Origin: Planctopirus ephydatiae
Lineage (GTDB): Bacteria > Planctomycetota > Planctomycetia > Planctomycetales > Planctomycetaceae
NCBI RefSeq assembly: GCF_007752345.1
Contig: NZ_CP036299.1
Coordinates: 2,185,001 to 2,249,000, forward strand
Reading direction: 5' to 3'
DNA length: 64,000 bases
In this document: in pieces, positions 28,201 through 35,808 of the stretch
How the letters are laid out: each line of letters begins with the position of its first letter
Numbering within the stretch: the stretch's first letter is position 1
The notes under the pieces: generated by a model
Seen by the model: the letters and a program-made list of their open reading frames with translations, nothing else
Told to the model about the DNA's origin: nothing
Databases searched by the model: none
Position numbers and translations under genes: made by a program

Positions 28201-28406
28201 ATGAACTGGGGGCTTTCGTCGAATTCCGCGATGAACGCGTCGCCTTCTTTGTCCGATCGTTACCACGCGGCAGGCATCAGGTCAGCTATCGTCTGAGAGC
28301 CGAAATCCCCGGACAATTCAGTGCCTTACCCACTCGCGGACACGCCATGTACGCCCCCGAACTTCGCGGCAACTCCGATGAGTTCAAACTGCGGATTGTC
28401 GACTAA
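22230..28406 (+). CDS. Alpha-2-macroglobulin family protein with thioester and TPR-like N-terminus
   Basis: 2,058 residues. A signal peptide/anchor is followed by a helical tetratricopeptide-like region (about 50-440, e.g. LKALELIEPQLSNP and AAAEWRELLKQNPKATEA). MG domains follow, with the A2M motif DRPVYRPSQTVHLKVW near 660. A glycine/alanine/methionine-rich linker lies near 1240-1275. The A2M core then contains W-K-L-R-T-W-A-M and the intact thioester FPYGCTEQ (Cys1522, Gln1525), followed by an alpha-alpha toroid (GGWGWFSGFGEHSW). Bacterial A2Ms trap proteases in the periplasm, often with a class C PBP; none is adjacent here. The usual bacterial size is about 1,600-1,800, so the extra N-terminus is notable. 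A terminator follows at 28482. Confidence 0.88.
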   Translation: MKHHANVKVLWSGQRWAALCVLVACITFIADLTLGWRFVMAEKQPGPATVPQTKELIKQGNFLKALELIEPQLSNPQADPAQISLWLPQLVDCLQRLGRMERADELLEKAVATHAKSYQVLAAAGASYQRLPSNGQMIANEFIRGNGDGRGKTVWSDDRDRVRALQLLNQALQLAPENQPKVRVDILKQMVNALTANRSDQQAWRLQTLTNLDLLPEFEEVPIWFRGRESSDAPVTPDGQPLYYSIPESWAATRSDGERYRWLLAEQKKLLPAEGPRVDLEFARFAQSQFGVQTLSSRGWFRLPDPTEEGQTGAILSLETLAPNETVARLANGIRRFQLRDDYAFLMTYQTLAEGKDTGIAQTARELLATAFENRRQYPQAAAEWRELLKQNPKATEAKRRLEQIVNSWLALEPARSQISGTNAKLSVRYRNGKNISFVAEPIRVTELFQEAQRVLKTNPRDVDWSALNPDQIGYSIVTRDQKKFVGPSVARWSQVVVPRPEHRDSLVEVDVPKLPAGAYLITVTMEGGNQDQIVLWLNDLALVRKAQDAGPLYFVANASTGTPIPNTSLELFGWKQQWEDNGRRVTVQTKTLTGKSNAQGIATFPREEMQDYQWFVSTKTPTGQSAQLGLQGYWYGQRSMQQEERKRSYVVTDRPVYRPSQTVHLKVWQQLATYAEVRAAVTPEGQPLTIRLRKPQGEVLLEKKLAMDRFGGVEFDYELPSDAALGEYAVEVENSDWGRFRVEEYKKPEFEVLVDGPETPTRLGQKFTAKITAKYYFGSPVSQGTVSYKIERQASEDRFFPVTPWDWLYGRGAWWFAADATWYPGFERWGCLGPVRGWWPRQVEAPELVASGEAPLSADGTYEIEIDTAIAKELFGKTDHKYTIQAEVTDGSRRMVSGSGSVLVTRQPLQVTVWVDRGYFQAGDTVQATAMTTLPGGSPFAGEGQFTLFSVRYDEDGTPQETKVEQWASKRGEDGLAKQSFVAAKAGQYRLAYLAQIPSATDKTQVETVEGAYLFTVRGEEVAPGGFRFNDLELTTDRREYAPGDTVQLMVSTNQPNSTVLVFLRSSNGVGGKVEVKQLVGQTMLIPIPLDAADRPNIFVEAITVSAGVVHSAVREIFVPPSGKLLDVSITPSQVEYLPGSEAQATLEIKDKSGQPFVGQLALSVYDRSIDAIAGGPLSGDIREFFWSWKRSHTPQNENNLSRTSFPARMPHQVVLQPIGIFGNMDVDDKVLRKGCGGGLGVRRGGMDNAERFSAMAGGAPGAPMAAMAAPMAKSQVMESAADGFALNMTEVEAAPVTVRQEFADTAFWNGSIITDESGRAVVKFKMPENITGWKLRTWAMGPQAQVGEATSQVVTRKNLIVRLQAPRFFVEKDEVVLSANVRNEFAEALAAQVNIEFEGDTLQLLTPALSDVVIDGKSEVRVDWRVKVIREGTATIRMIARSTKESDAAQMKFPVYVHGAPRQEPFAGTLKPGVDSLAVEFKLPAERRPETAVLDVRYSPTLAGAIVDALPYLVEFPYGCTEQTLNRFLPTLATQRLLLSMNLSLQEIAAKRSQLNPQEAAGPDERAVRWKRFNREPVFNEAEVAKMSREGLEALVEMQLSDGGWGWFSGFGEHSWPHTTAVVVHGLLLAKENGAPVNEESLARGIAWLQNYQAGELRWLKLPKEAHNHKPQADDTDALVYSILSETRQFSAEMREFLYRDRVDLSVYSMSLLALALHAEGRAEQLAMLQENIGQFVVQDASNETAFLKLPAGNRWWLWHGSDIEAMATYLKLLVRTNPQSEVAPRLVKYLLNNRRHATYWNSTRDTALVIEAFIEYLKATGELNPQMAVEVWLDGKLRQEVALSKENLFTAQTRLLVTGDELTTGAHRVEFRRKGAGPVYFNVDVSYFSLEDPIPAAGLEVKVDRKFYRLDPIVKDGVRPTQTGAAQTVDEAGFKKTPLASLDELKSGDLLEVELIIETKNDYEYLLFEDLKAAGSEAVDLRSGYTGNELGAFVEFRDERVAFFVRSLPRGRHQVSYRLRAEIPGQFSALPTRGHAMYAPELRGNSDEFKLRIVD

Positions 28407-28481
28407 AGGCCGTTCATTCCCTGGCGATTCCTATCGACTGGTCAGTCTTCTCAGAGTGGCAATGACGAGGCGAATTGGAGA

Positions 28482-28522
28482 CACCCAGGTGGCGATTTCA
28501 GATCGTCACCTGGGTGTTTTTT
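28482..28522 (+). terminator. Rho-independent terminator
   Basis: CACCCAGGTG (28482-28491) pairs with CACCTGGGTG (28507-28516) and is followed by six T. Ends the alpha-2-macroglobulin transcript, 75 bp after its stop. Confidence 0.85.
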
Positions 28523-28655
28523 CGTCATTCGCTTTGGCTTTCTTGGCTTTTCCACCGGATTCATATCAACCAGGCAACTGCAAACTGGTTGCAAATAAAA
28601 ATGATGTGCGGTAAAAGTCTGGTGTTCAGTATCGCTCGTCATTCAGGGGGATCGC

Positions 28656-30029
28656 ATGACTCGTGCTCTTATGATCATTGCCTTGCTGTTTGTAGTGAAT
28701 GGTTCTCGTTTACCCCTGGCTCAAGCTGCTGAGCCAAGAATTGCCACACGCATTTTTTTTCAGGATGATGAAACTCATGAATTGAAATGGTCGGATGTCA
28801 AAATCGGTGACTCCATCCAATTGACTGCACCTGCATTAGTCGAAGGGTTTCCGAAGTTAAAACTTGAACAACAGACTTTGGTGCAGATGGAAGCCGCTGC
28901 CGGCTTACTGCTTGTCGGTGTTCGTGATGATGAAGACGGAAGTTTTCAAAGCGGTTGGGTTCTGATCGATACCGGTGTTGTCGAAGAAGAGCATGGAGAT
29001 CATTCTCATTGGTACTACACTCATGCACCTCGCGTGCGTGCCAGCCTCCTCGATGAGAAACAAGGGAACCCGGCACATCTCTATTGCTACGACGATGTCT
29101 TTTATCTCGCCAATGACCGCATGAATGGCTATACACGGATAGATCCATCCTCAATCTCGCCCATGGACAACGAAGAGGCCATCCGCAAAAAGGCCGAGTT
29201 CATTCCAGGTGGTGGTGGCCATATTACTCTGGCCGTAGTCAACAAGTCTCTTGGTTTCTCCAGTTGGATTGATCGCGAGGGGCCCAATAAAGGCCGCGTC
29301 GACGTGACACCCATCAATAGCTCTTCGAGAAAAGTGGATTCGTCATTCAACCTGCCATCGGGTGGAATTCACGGAGCCACCACTCTTCACAACAAAGTCT
29401 TTTTCGCACCAGCTGATGGCATCTGCTGGGTTGATGTCTCCAATTGGCATTCCGACCACAAAGATCCGCCGGCCATTCACCATGTTTCCCTTGGAATGGT
29501 GGATAACAAGCCCCTCCGAACAGGCTCGTTTACGACCATTGAGCAATATGTCGCCTTTACGACCGGCAGCGGGAAGGAATCAGCTCTTGGCTTGATTGAC
29601 GCGTCGAAATCAAATCCCGATTGGATTCGAATACCTTTGCCACTCGCCGATGGCAATCGTGCCGTTGGACCATATTTCTTAAAGCCCAGAAAAGGTTCTC
29701 CGCTGGCATTCATTTTTCATGGTCATCCAGCTTCGGTCGATGCTCCCAATCGCCTGACTCTAATAGAACTCGACCCCAATGGTGATGGCCTATGGAGTGA
29801 TGCCCAGGTAGCCGAGGAATTTGACGTTGGGAAGTCACGTGTTGAAGGTCACAGTGGACATCATGCTCTCGACTTTGATGCAGACCGTCGTCGTGCATTT
29901 TTCACCAATCCCGGCGAAGGCACAGTCTCTGTTTTCTCCATTGCTGACCGCAAAACCGTCGCCAATTTGCATGTTGGGGGTATCCCATCGAAGATTGTTG
30001 CCATCGGAGGTCGAGCCAGTCAGCACTAG
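28656..30029 (+). CDS. Exported protein, probable beta-propeller
   Basis: 457 residues with a Sec signal (about 1-25, ALMIIALLFVVNGSRLPLAQAA). The mature protein has repeated strand-turn patterns (HLYCYDDVFYLANDRM, FFAPADGICWVDVSNW, HHALDFDADRRRAFFTNPGEG, VSVFSIADRKTVANLHVGGI) like a YncE/YVTN-type beta propeller. The C-terminal VGGIPSKIVAI is typical of that fold. A histidine/acidic stretch near 108-115 (EEEHGDHSHW) might bind metal. Role unknown. Preceded by a GGGGGAT ribosome site and closed by its own terminator at 30098. Confidence 0.65.
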   Translation: MTRALMIIALLFVVNGSRLPLAQAAEPRIATRIFFQDDETHELKWSDVKIGDSIQLTAPALVEGFPKLKLEQQTLVQMEAAAGLLLVGVRDDEDGSFQSGWVLIDTGVVEEEHGDHSHWYYTHAPRVRASLLDEKQGNPAHLYCYDDVFYLANDRMNGYTRIDPSSISPMDNEEAIRKKAEFIPGGGGHITLAVVNKSLGFSSWIDREGPNKGRVDVTPINSSSRKVDSSFNLPSGGIHGATTLHNKVFFAPADGICWVDVSNWHSDHKDPPAIHHVSLGMVDNKPLRTGSFTTIEQYVAFTTGSGKESALGLIDASKSNPDWIRIPLPLADGNRAVGPYFLKPRKGSPLAFIFHGHPASVDAPNRLTLIELDPNGDGLWSDAQVAEEFDVGKSRVEGHSGHHALDFDADRRRAFFTNPGEGTVSVFSIADRKTVANLHVGGIPSKIVAIGGRASQH

Positions 30030-30097
30030 CCTCAAAATCAACGAAAGTCGGACCTTCAGTACTCCCTTGCCTGGCCGATTCGCAGAATTTTCTTGCT

Positions 30098-30138
30098 CAG
30101 AACGTCGGGATTGTGGCTAATCTCGACGTTCTGTTTTT
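30098..30138 (+). terminator. Rho-independent terminator
   Basis: CAGAACGTCGGGATT and AATCTCGACGTTCTG form a near-perfect stem with a six-base loop, followed by TTTTT at 30134-30138. Confidence 0.85.
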
Positions 30139-30163
30139 CTGCTTTGAGTTAAGGGCCTGATTG

Positions 30164-30838
30164 ATGGCAGAGGAAAGTGACATCGAATCCCAGTGGTATG
30201 CTGAGAAATCAGCCCGCATGGTCGATCTGTTGGGCGAAGAGCACGACATGGTCATGCACGCCATCATCCCGTACGCGGTGGGTGGCGGGCTCGACCTCTA
30301 TTACTACCCTCATCTCATTCCGGGAACAGGCATTGCCACCAAGGAGCTCTCGAACAGTCCGAACGAAGGCTCGACCAACAATGTCTTCACCACCTATGAA
30401 TTCGTCATGTTCACCCGCCATGATCTTTCGCTGGAGGATGCAAAAAAGCCCGAAACTCCCTTCGGAAAAATTCATTACACCATCAATGCCATTCTCAACA
30501 TGATGGCTCCCTATAGCGATCAGGCAAAACTGAATCCCTTCGAGACCGTAGAGTTTCCTCAAGGCATGGAAGTTGTCGGTGGAAAGTGCCTGATTCTCGA
30601 CGCTTATGGCATGACAGACCCACATGCCGATTTTGGCCTCATGCTCATTATGGAAATCCATCGCGTCGAAATGGATTACGCCCGCCAGCATGGTGGGCAG
30701 GCGCTGCTCGAAAAGCTGATGGCCGCCAACTATTACCCCTACTCCGACCTCGATCGTCCACCGGTGGTCAATGCTCAGGATCTCCGCGGGGCTGGCTCCT
30801 GGAGCCGCTGGAAAGACTGGTGGTTCGGCAACAACTAA
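30164..30838 (+). CDS. Suppressor-of-fused (SUFU) domain protein
   Basis: 224 residues, cytoplasmic. The pattern GGGLDLYYYPHLIPGTGIATKELS, then TYEFVMFTRHDL, and a C-terminal ILDAYGMTDPHADFGLMLIMEIHRVEMDYA fits the bacterial SUFU-like fold, which in bacteria often appears alone or in toxin-immunity settings. The call rests on the D-Y-P-x-x-x-x-x-x-T-x-E-L-S type pattern plus length and is moderate. Contains a likely helical C-terminus with many aromatic residues (YYPYSDL, WSRWKDWWFGNN). AAGGG lies 9 nt before ATG 30164. No operon partner. Confidence 0.6.
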   Translation: MAEESDIESQWYAEKSARMVDLLGEEHDMVMHAIIPYAVGGGLDLYYYPHLIPGTGIATKELSNSPNEGSTNNVFTTYEFVMFTRHDLSLEDAKKPETPFGKIHYTINAILNMMAPYSDQAKLNPFETVEFPQGMEVVGGKCLILDAYGMTDPHADFGLMLIMEIHRVEMDYARQHGGQALLEKLMAANYYPYSDLDRPPVVNAQDLRGAGSWSRWKDWWFGNN

Positions 30839-30929
30839 CATCAAAGCATGGTCAATTGTTTTCGCGTAACCGAAACAGGATGATGCTGCAAAACACCTTG
30901 CATTCACATCCTGCAGCGAAGGCCGATAC

Positions 30930-33524
30930 ATGCGGAAACTGACCAATCAATTTGCTGCCGCTCTTCTCGTCGTGGGGAATTGGATCTCGCCTCTCCCCGC
31001 CGCCGAAGTTCCTCCCAAAGTTCTCGACGATCGCCTGCAACTGGAATGCGTTCTCGATTCGCCCGCCATTGCCACTCCCACCGGGCTCGATGTTGACTCT
31101 CAGGGCCGCATCTGGGTCATCGAGAACAACACCCACTTTCGTCCCGGCAGTTACTCCAGGCATCCTCTCGATCGAGTGCTCGTCTTTCAGCCGCAAAGTC
31201 AGGCTTCAGGGAAAACCGATAAACCTACCGAAGTTCCACTCACCGTCTTCAAAAACGACCTCAAAAACTCGATGAGCCTCCTCTTGGGCGAACGCGATCC
31301 ACTCGCCCGGGAAGCCACAAAAAACCTGGTCTTTATTGCCACGCGGTCTCAGATTCTCAAATGTCAGGATCACGATGGCGACGGGAAATGTGATGAATCC
31401 CAGGTGCTGATCAATTTCGAGACCACAGGCAACTATCCACACAATGGACTTTCAGGCCTCGCCTGGCATCCCTCCGGCAAACTGATCTTTGGCTGCGGCG
31501 AAAACCTGGGGGCCTCTTATGAACTCAAAGGGGCCGATGGAAAAGTCATCGCTGGTGGCGGAGAAGGGGGCAACGTCTATCGTTGCGATATCCTTGGCCA
31601 TGCACTCGAACAGGTTGCCACAGGTTTCTGGAACCCCTATGCCAGCGCCTTTACAAAGGCAGGCGACTGGTTCACAGTCGATAACGATCCCGACAGCCGC
31701 CCTCCCTGCCGATTGCTTCATGTCATCGAAGGTGGCGATTACGGCTACCGCTTTCGCAATGGTCGCAAAGGGACACATCCTTTCACCTCCTGGAATGGCG
31801 AAATTCCAGGCACTCTCCCCATGGTCTGCGGCACTGGTGAAGCCCCTTCGGGCATCATTGTCCATTCGGGGAAAGGTTTCCCTGCTGACTATAACCAGAC
31901 ATTGCTCGTGACCAGTTGGGGCGATCACCGGATTGAGCAGTACATGCTGAAGCCGCGAGGAACTTCCTTTGGTGCCGATTTCAGAACCATCGTGATTGGT
32001 GGTGAAGATTTCCGCCCCGTTTCCATCCAGCAGGATTCCGCCGGGAACGTTTACTTCAGTGACTGGGTCAAACGCGATTACCAGCTGCATGGGCAGGGCC
32101 GCGTGTGGAAACTTTCACCCAAGCTGGCCACTTCCTCAAAAGATGGTCTTGTTGCCATAGACGCACCCCGTTCCTCTGCATCCTCCGGCCTGGCAGATCC
32201 ATTCGTTTTCAGGCGTCGATTGGTCGAATCGGCCAAACAGCCTTCAGAGGAGTTGATTCAGGCTCTGAAAGTCGCCACGAATCCTTACGCCGCCGAACTG
32301 GCGTTTCTCGCATTGAGGCAGCAGAAAGGACTAACTTCCGAAGTCTTATCGATGGCGGCAACGAGTCCACATCCCTCTGTTCGTCGGCTGCTGGTACAGG
32401 CCGTTGCCGAAGATCGCCTGCCAGATGCCCAGAAATGGATCGAACAGGTTCTCACAGGAGATCTATCCTCCAAAGATCTCTTTCTCGCCGCACTGGCGGC
32501 TCGTGCCATGATCTCTGGCCAGCCACCAGCCGAGTTTGAAAAGGCTCCCCCGGCGACTTTGGCCAAGCCGATTCTCTTCGACAGCACACAAAATGCAGGG
32601 ATCCGGGCACTCGCTCTCGAACTCTTAAACCCCGACGATCCCGCGCTCAACGATCAGTTTTTTCAGGAAGCTCTCAAAGGTCCTGAACCGCTTCGCACAG
32701 CAGCCGTCCGCTCGCTGGCCCGTGCCAGTCAACCCGCCAGAAAGAAACTGCTGACGAACATTGCGATCGATGAGTCTCTACCAGTCGAACTGCGTCTGGA
32801 TGCTCTTGCCGGTCTCATATTGCCTCCCACAACCACAGCAGAAGCTGGAGCCCAGTCATCAGCAGAGATTACTCCTTCAATCCTGAAACTGCTCGATTCC
32901 CCAGATCCGCGAATTCAGTCCAGTGCCATTCGCACTTTGCGAAATGTGCTCAAACCACAAATTGCCGCCTCGCCGGAACTCGCTCGAAAAATTGAAAAGA
33001 TCCAATCCACGGGACAAGGCGATGTCCTTGAACAGCTCAAGATCGCCACAGCTTCAGCCGAGCCAACCGCCACTCCAGCCTCGATCGATTGGAACTCTCG
33101 CGGAGACCATCACGCGGGCCGTCGCGTCTTTTTCTCAGCCGATGCCACCTCCTGCGCGAAATGTCATCGCGTCGATGGTGCGGGTGGTAATGTCGGGCCA
33201 GATCTGAGCGGGATTGCCCGCACGATGAACCGGCAGAAGCTTGCCGAATCCATCATCGAGCCCAGTCGAGAAATCTCGCCCCAGTTTTCCACTCTCGCGT
33301 TAGAAATGACCGATGGTCGCACTATCACTGGCATGCTGGCCGATGGTTCACCCAAAGGGATGATTCGCATCCGCAATCACGAGGGAGTCGTCTCAGATAT
33401 CCCGCTCGATCAGATCGAAGAGCAGTCCGTCTCGAGGGAATCATTGATGCCCAAAGGGCTGATTCAGCAAATGACTCCTCAAGAGTTCCGCGATCTGCTG
33501 AGCTATCTGGAAACCTTGAAGTAA
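30930..33524 (+). CDS. PVC-type haem protein with PQQ-dehydrogenase-like propeller and HEAT repeats
   Basis: 864 residues with a signal peptide (about 1-24). Residues ~25-400 form a six-bladed soluble glucose-dehydrogenase-like propeller (TPTGLDVDSQGRIWVIENNTHF, NGLSGLAWHPSGKLIFGCGENLG, WGDHRIEQYMLKPRG, VYFSDW), then helical HEAT-like repeats (~430-700). A PVC-type c-haem domain at the end has CAKCH (about 742-746), the distal methionine region and a VSRESLMPKGL block. This three-part design is a planctomycete hallmark and is thought to oxidise a sugar-like substrate in the periplasm; the substrate is unknown. AAGG lies 7 nt before ATG 30930. Convergent with the protease gene at 33757. Confidence 0.85.
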   Translation: MRKLTNQFAAALLVVGNWISPLPAAEVPPKVLDDRLQLECVLDSPAIATPTGLDVDSQGRIWVIENNTHFRPGSYSRHPLDRVLVFQPQSQASGKTDKPTEVPLTVFKNDLKNSMSLLLGERDPLAREATKNLVFIATRSQILKCQDHDGDGKCDESQVLINFETTGNYPHNGLSGLAWHPSGKLIFGCGENLGASYELKGADGKVIAGGGEGGNVYRCDILGHALEQVATGFWNPYASAFTKAGDWFTVDNDPDSRPPCRLLHVIEGGDYGYRFRNGRKGTHPFTSWNGEIPGTLPMVCGTGEAPSGIIVHSGKGFPADYNQTLLVTSWGDHRIEQYMLKPRGTSFGADFRTIVIGGEDFRPVSIQQDSAGNVYFSDWVKRDYQLHGQGRVWKLSPKLATSSKDGLVAIDAPRSSASSGLADPFVFRRRLVESAKQPSEELIQALKVATNPYAAELAFLALRQQKGLTSEVLSMAATSPHPSVRRLLVQAVAEDRLPDAQKWIEQVLTGDLSSKDLFLAALAARAMISGQPPAEFEKAPPATLAKPILFDSTQNAGIRALALELLNPDDPALNDQFFQEALKGPEPLRTAAVRSLARASQPARKKLLTNIAIDESLPVELRLDALAGLILPPTTTAEAGAQSSAEITPSILKLLDSPDPRIQSSAIRTLRNVLKPQIAASPELARKIEKIQSTGQGDVLEQLKIATASAEPTATPASIDWNSRGDHHAGRRVFFSADATSCAKCHRVDGAGGNVGPDLSGIARTMNRQKLAESIIEPSREISPQFSTLALEMTDGRTITGMLADGSPKGMIRIRNHEGVVSDIPLDQIEEQSVSRESLMPKGLIQQMTPQEFRDLLSYLETLK

Positions 33525-33584
33525 CTGGCCTCTCCAGCTCACAGCTCTCCCCAAACGCACCATGCTTCAGACCTCGAAAAGTGC

Positions 33585-33610
33585 CATGCTTGCGGCTCTG
33601 AGCAAGCATG
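33585..33610. repeat. CATGCTT palindrome family, copy 2
   Basis: CATGCTTGC (33585-33593) and GCAAGCATG (33602-33610) around GGCTCTGA. A decayed half (CCATGCTTCAG) lies 24 bp to the left. Confidence 0.65.
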
Positions 33611-33660
33611 TCTGAGAAAAGCTTCATTGCATAGATCATGCTGGAAAGACACATAAATGC

Positions 33661-33699
33661 CTGAGGGGCGACACACCATGAAAGTGCGCCGCCCCTCGG
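33661..33699. terminator. Hairpin between convergent genes, probable terminator
   Basis: CTGAGGGGCGACACAC pairs with GTGCGCCGCCCCTCGG with a few mismatches, a very stable GC-rich stem between the convergent stops at 33524 and 33757. No strong T-run follows on either side. Confidence 0.5.
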
Positions 33700-33756
33700 A
33701 TCTCTGCATTTGTCGAACTGTGAAAACTTCAACAGCCCAAGTTATTGTCACTCAAT

Positions 33757-35808
33757 TTATCGTTTGGCTGTCTTCGCCTGACGCAGCAAGGTAACATACT
33801 CGCTGGCGATCTTGAGCACTTCATCGTTGTAGGGCGTTTTCTTGAAGATCGGCCCATTGGTTCCCTTGGTTTCGTGCTCTTCCTCTTCCTTGCGGATCTC
33901 TTCCACAGCCTTCTCTTCATCGCGTTCTTTCTTGAGCGTTTCCTGATTCAGAGAGATCGTTTTGCGGTTCTTGCGAGCATCGAAGCGTGTGACATCATTA
34001 CGAATCTTGTCAAAGTCAGCTTCAGCAGCGATACGACGGGCGCTTTGTTCTTTCAGAGCAGCCAGAACATTGGCAGGTGTCATGTCATAAATAGGATGTG
34101 CCGCCTTGGGAACCTGATCGAAAGCCAGTGCATTCTCGAGGAAGGATTCCCCCAGATCCATGTGATCGACAAGTGAAGGGAGCACCACATCCGAAGGAAC
34201 TCCGCGGTTCTGCGTGCTGTCACCATTAACCCGGTAGAACTGATTAATGGTCAGCTTGACCGAACCCAGATCCTGGTTGTTGAGTACCGAGAACATCCGG
34301 TTACTGATTGGCATCACATGCTGCACAGTTCCCTTACCGTGCGTTGTGGTATCACCCACCACGATCCCACGGCCATAATCTTTGATCGCCGCTGCAAAGA
34401 TCTCGGAGGCGGAAGCACTCAGTCGATTGCACAGCACCACCAGCGGGCCCTTGTACATCACTCCGGGGTCTTCATCGTCGTAAGACTTGATTTTACCGTT
34501 GGGTTCCTTGATCTGGACCACTGGTCCCTGATCAATAAACAGGCCCGAGACTTCAATCGCTTCGGTCAAGGCACCTCCGCCATTCATTCGCAGATCAATC
34601 ACGACGGCATCGACCCCACCCTGCTTGTCAAATTCCTGCAGGGCTTTGGCGACATCGCGGGAAGTGCTTTTGAAATTGTCCTGGCCAGCCTGTGCTCCAC
34701 CAAAATCACGGTAGAACGAAGGAATATTGATCACACCAATCCGGCCCTTGGCACCGGGAATGCGAGTTTCGAGCGGGATAATCTCGCCCTTAACTTCCTG
34801 GGCCTTCAATTCGATTTTCTGGCGGGTCAGCACCACTTCGCCAGTTTCACCGGCAGCATTGACGACCTTGAGCTTCACTTTCGTACCGCCCATGCCACGA
34901 ATCAGGCGGACCACGCGATTAAGCTTCATCTCGACAACATCGACGTAATCTTCACCGTCCTGGGCGACAGCGACAATCTTGTCATTCGCTTTCAGTCGGC
35001 CATCCTTCTCGGCGGCACCACCAGGCACCACCTCAGAAACCGTGACATAACCATCAATGGAACGCAGAGCCGCTCCAATTCCTTCGAGGCTCAAACGCAT
35101 CGAGATCTGGAAATCTTCCACAGTCTGAGGCGACATATAGCTCGAATGGGGATCAAACGAGTGGGCCACAGCCGAGAGATAAATCTCGAGAATCTCGGAA
35201 GGTTCGGTTCCCTTGGCAGCTTTCAGCAGCGTGTCATAACGCTTATGCACCTGCTTCCTGGCCTCTTCAATCGTTTTGTCATCCAACAAGAGCGAGACGA
35301 GCTCAAACTTGATGCGTTTTCTCCAGCGTTCGTTGAGCTCTTCGGGAGTGGCGGCATAAGCCAGCAGATCGCCATCGGTCACCATCGATTCATCAACGGT
35401 GAAGTCGTGGGGCAAATCAATCAGTTGGTGAGCAATCGCCACCCGTTCGGTGAGTCGTTGCAGATAACGCTGGAACACCAGATGGGCAAACTCCACATTC
35501 CCCGCCTTCAGCAGGTCATCCAGCTTGTCCTTGTAGGGACTGAATTCGTCGATATCTGCCTTGGTGAAGTAGAGCTTCGCTGGATCAAGATCCTTCAAGT
35601 ATCGGGTAAACGTCAGTTGGGAAATTCGGTCATCCACCGGCTTTTGGCCGATGTGGTACTTACTGATCATATCCGCAGCCAGGCGAGCAGTCGTTTGCTC
35701 ACTGGAGGAGGTCTTCCCCAGGTTCTGGGCAAAAATCGTGGAGGCAGCCATGAAGCACAAACATGCGACAAGACCTGCCACCGCTCGAGACGGCAATCGC
35801 TGAATCAT
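33757..35808 (-). CDS. prc: Tail-specific carboxy-terminal protease (S41 family)
   Basis: 683 residues. Signal peptide (1-27), an N-terminal helical domain, a PDZ domain (about 245-330, GIGAALRSIDGYVTVSEVVPGG and LKANDKIVAVAQDGE), then the S41 catalytic domain with the nucleophile in NRLSASASEIFAAAI (about 462-476) and the lysine in HGKGTVQHV (about 488-496). A DUF3340-like charged C-terminus (ARKNRKTISLNQETLKKERDEEK) matches E. coli Prc/Tsp rather than the short CtpA. It degrades periplasmic proteins through their C-termini, trims lipoproteins and affects the cell wall. AGGGA lies 7 nt before ATG 35808. No operon partner. Confidence 0.9.
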   Translation of the reverse strand: MIQRLPSRAVAGLVACLCFMAASTIFAQNLGKTSSSEQTTARLAADMISKYHIGQKPVDDRISQLTFTRYLKDLDPAKLYFTKADIDEFSPYKDKLDDLLKAGNVEFAHLVFQRYLQRLTERVAIAHQLIDLPHDFTVDESMVTDGDLLAYAATPEELNERWRKRIKFELVSLLLDDKTIEEARKQVHKRYDTLLKAAKGTEPSEILEIYLSAVAHSFDPHSSYMSPQTVEDFQISMRLSLEGIGAALRSIDGYVTVSEVVPGGAAEKDGRLKANDKIVAVAQDGEDYVDVVEMKLNRVVRLIRGMGGTKVKLKVVNAAGETGEVVLTRQKIELKAQEVKGEIIPLETRIPGAKGRIGVINIPSFYRDFGGAQAGQDNFKSTSRDVAKALQEFDKQGGVDAVVIDLRMNGGGALTEAIEVSGLFIDQGPVVQIKEPNGKIKSYDDEDPGVMYKGPLVVLCNRLSASASEIFAAAIKDYGRGIVVGDTTTHGKGTVQHVMPISNRMFSVLNNQDLGSVKLTINQFYRVNGDSTQNRGVPSDVVLPSLVDHMDLGESFLENALAFDQVPKAAHPIYDMTPANVLAALKEQSARRIAAEADFDKIRNDVTRFDARKNRKTISLNQETLKKERDEEKAVEEIRKEEEEHETKGTNGPIFKKTPYNDEVLKIASEYVTLLRQAKTAKR

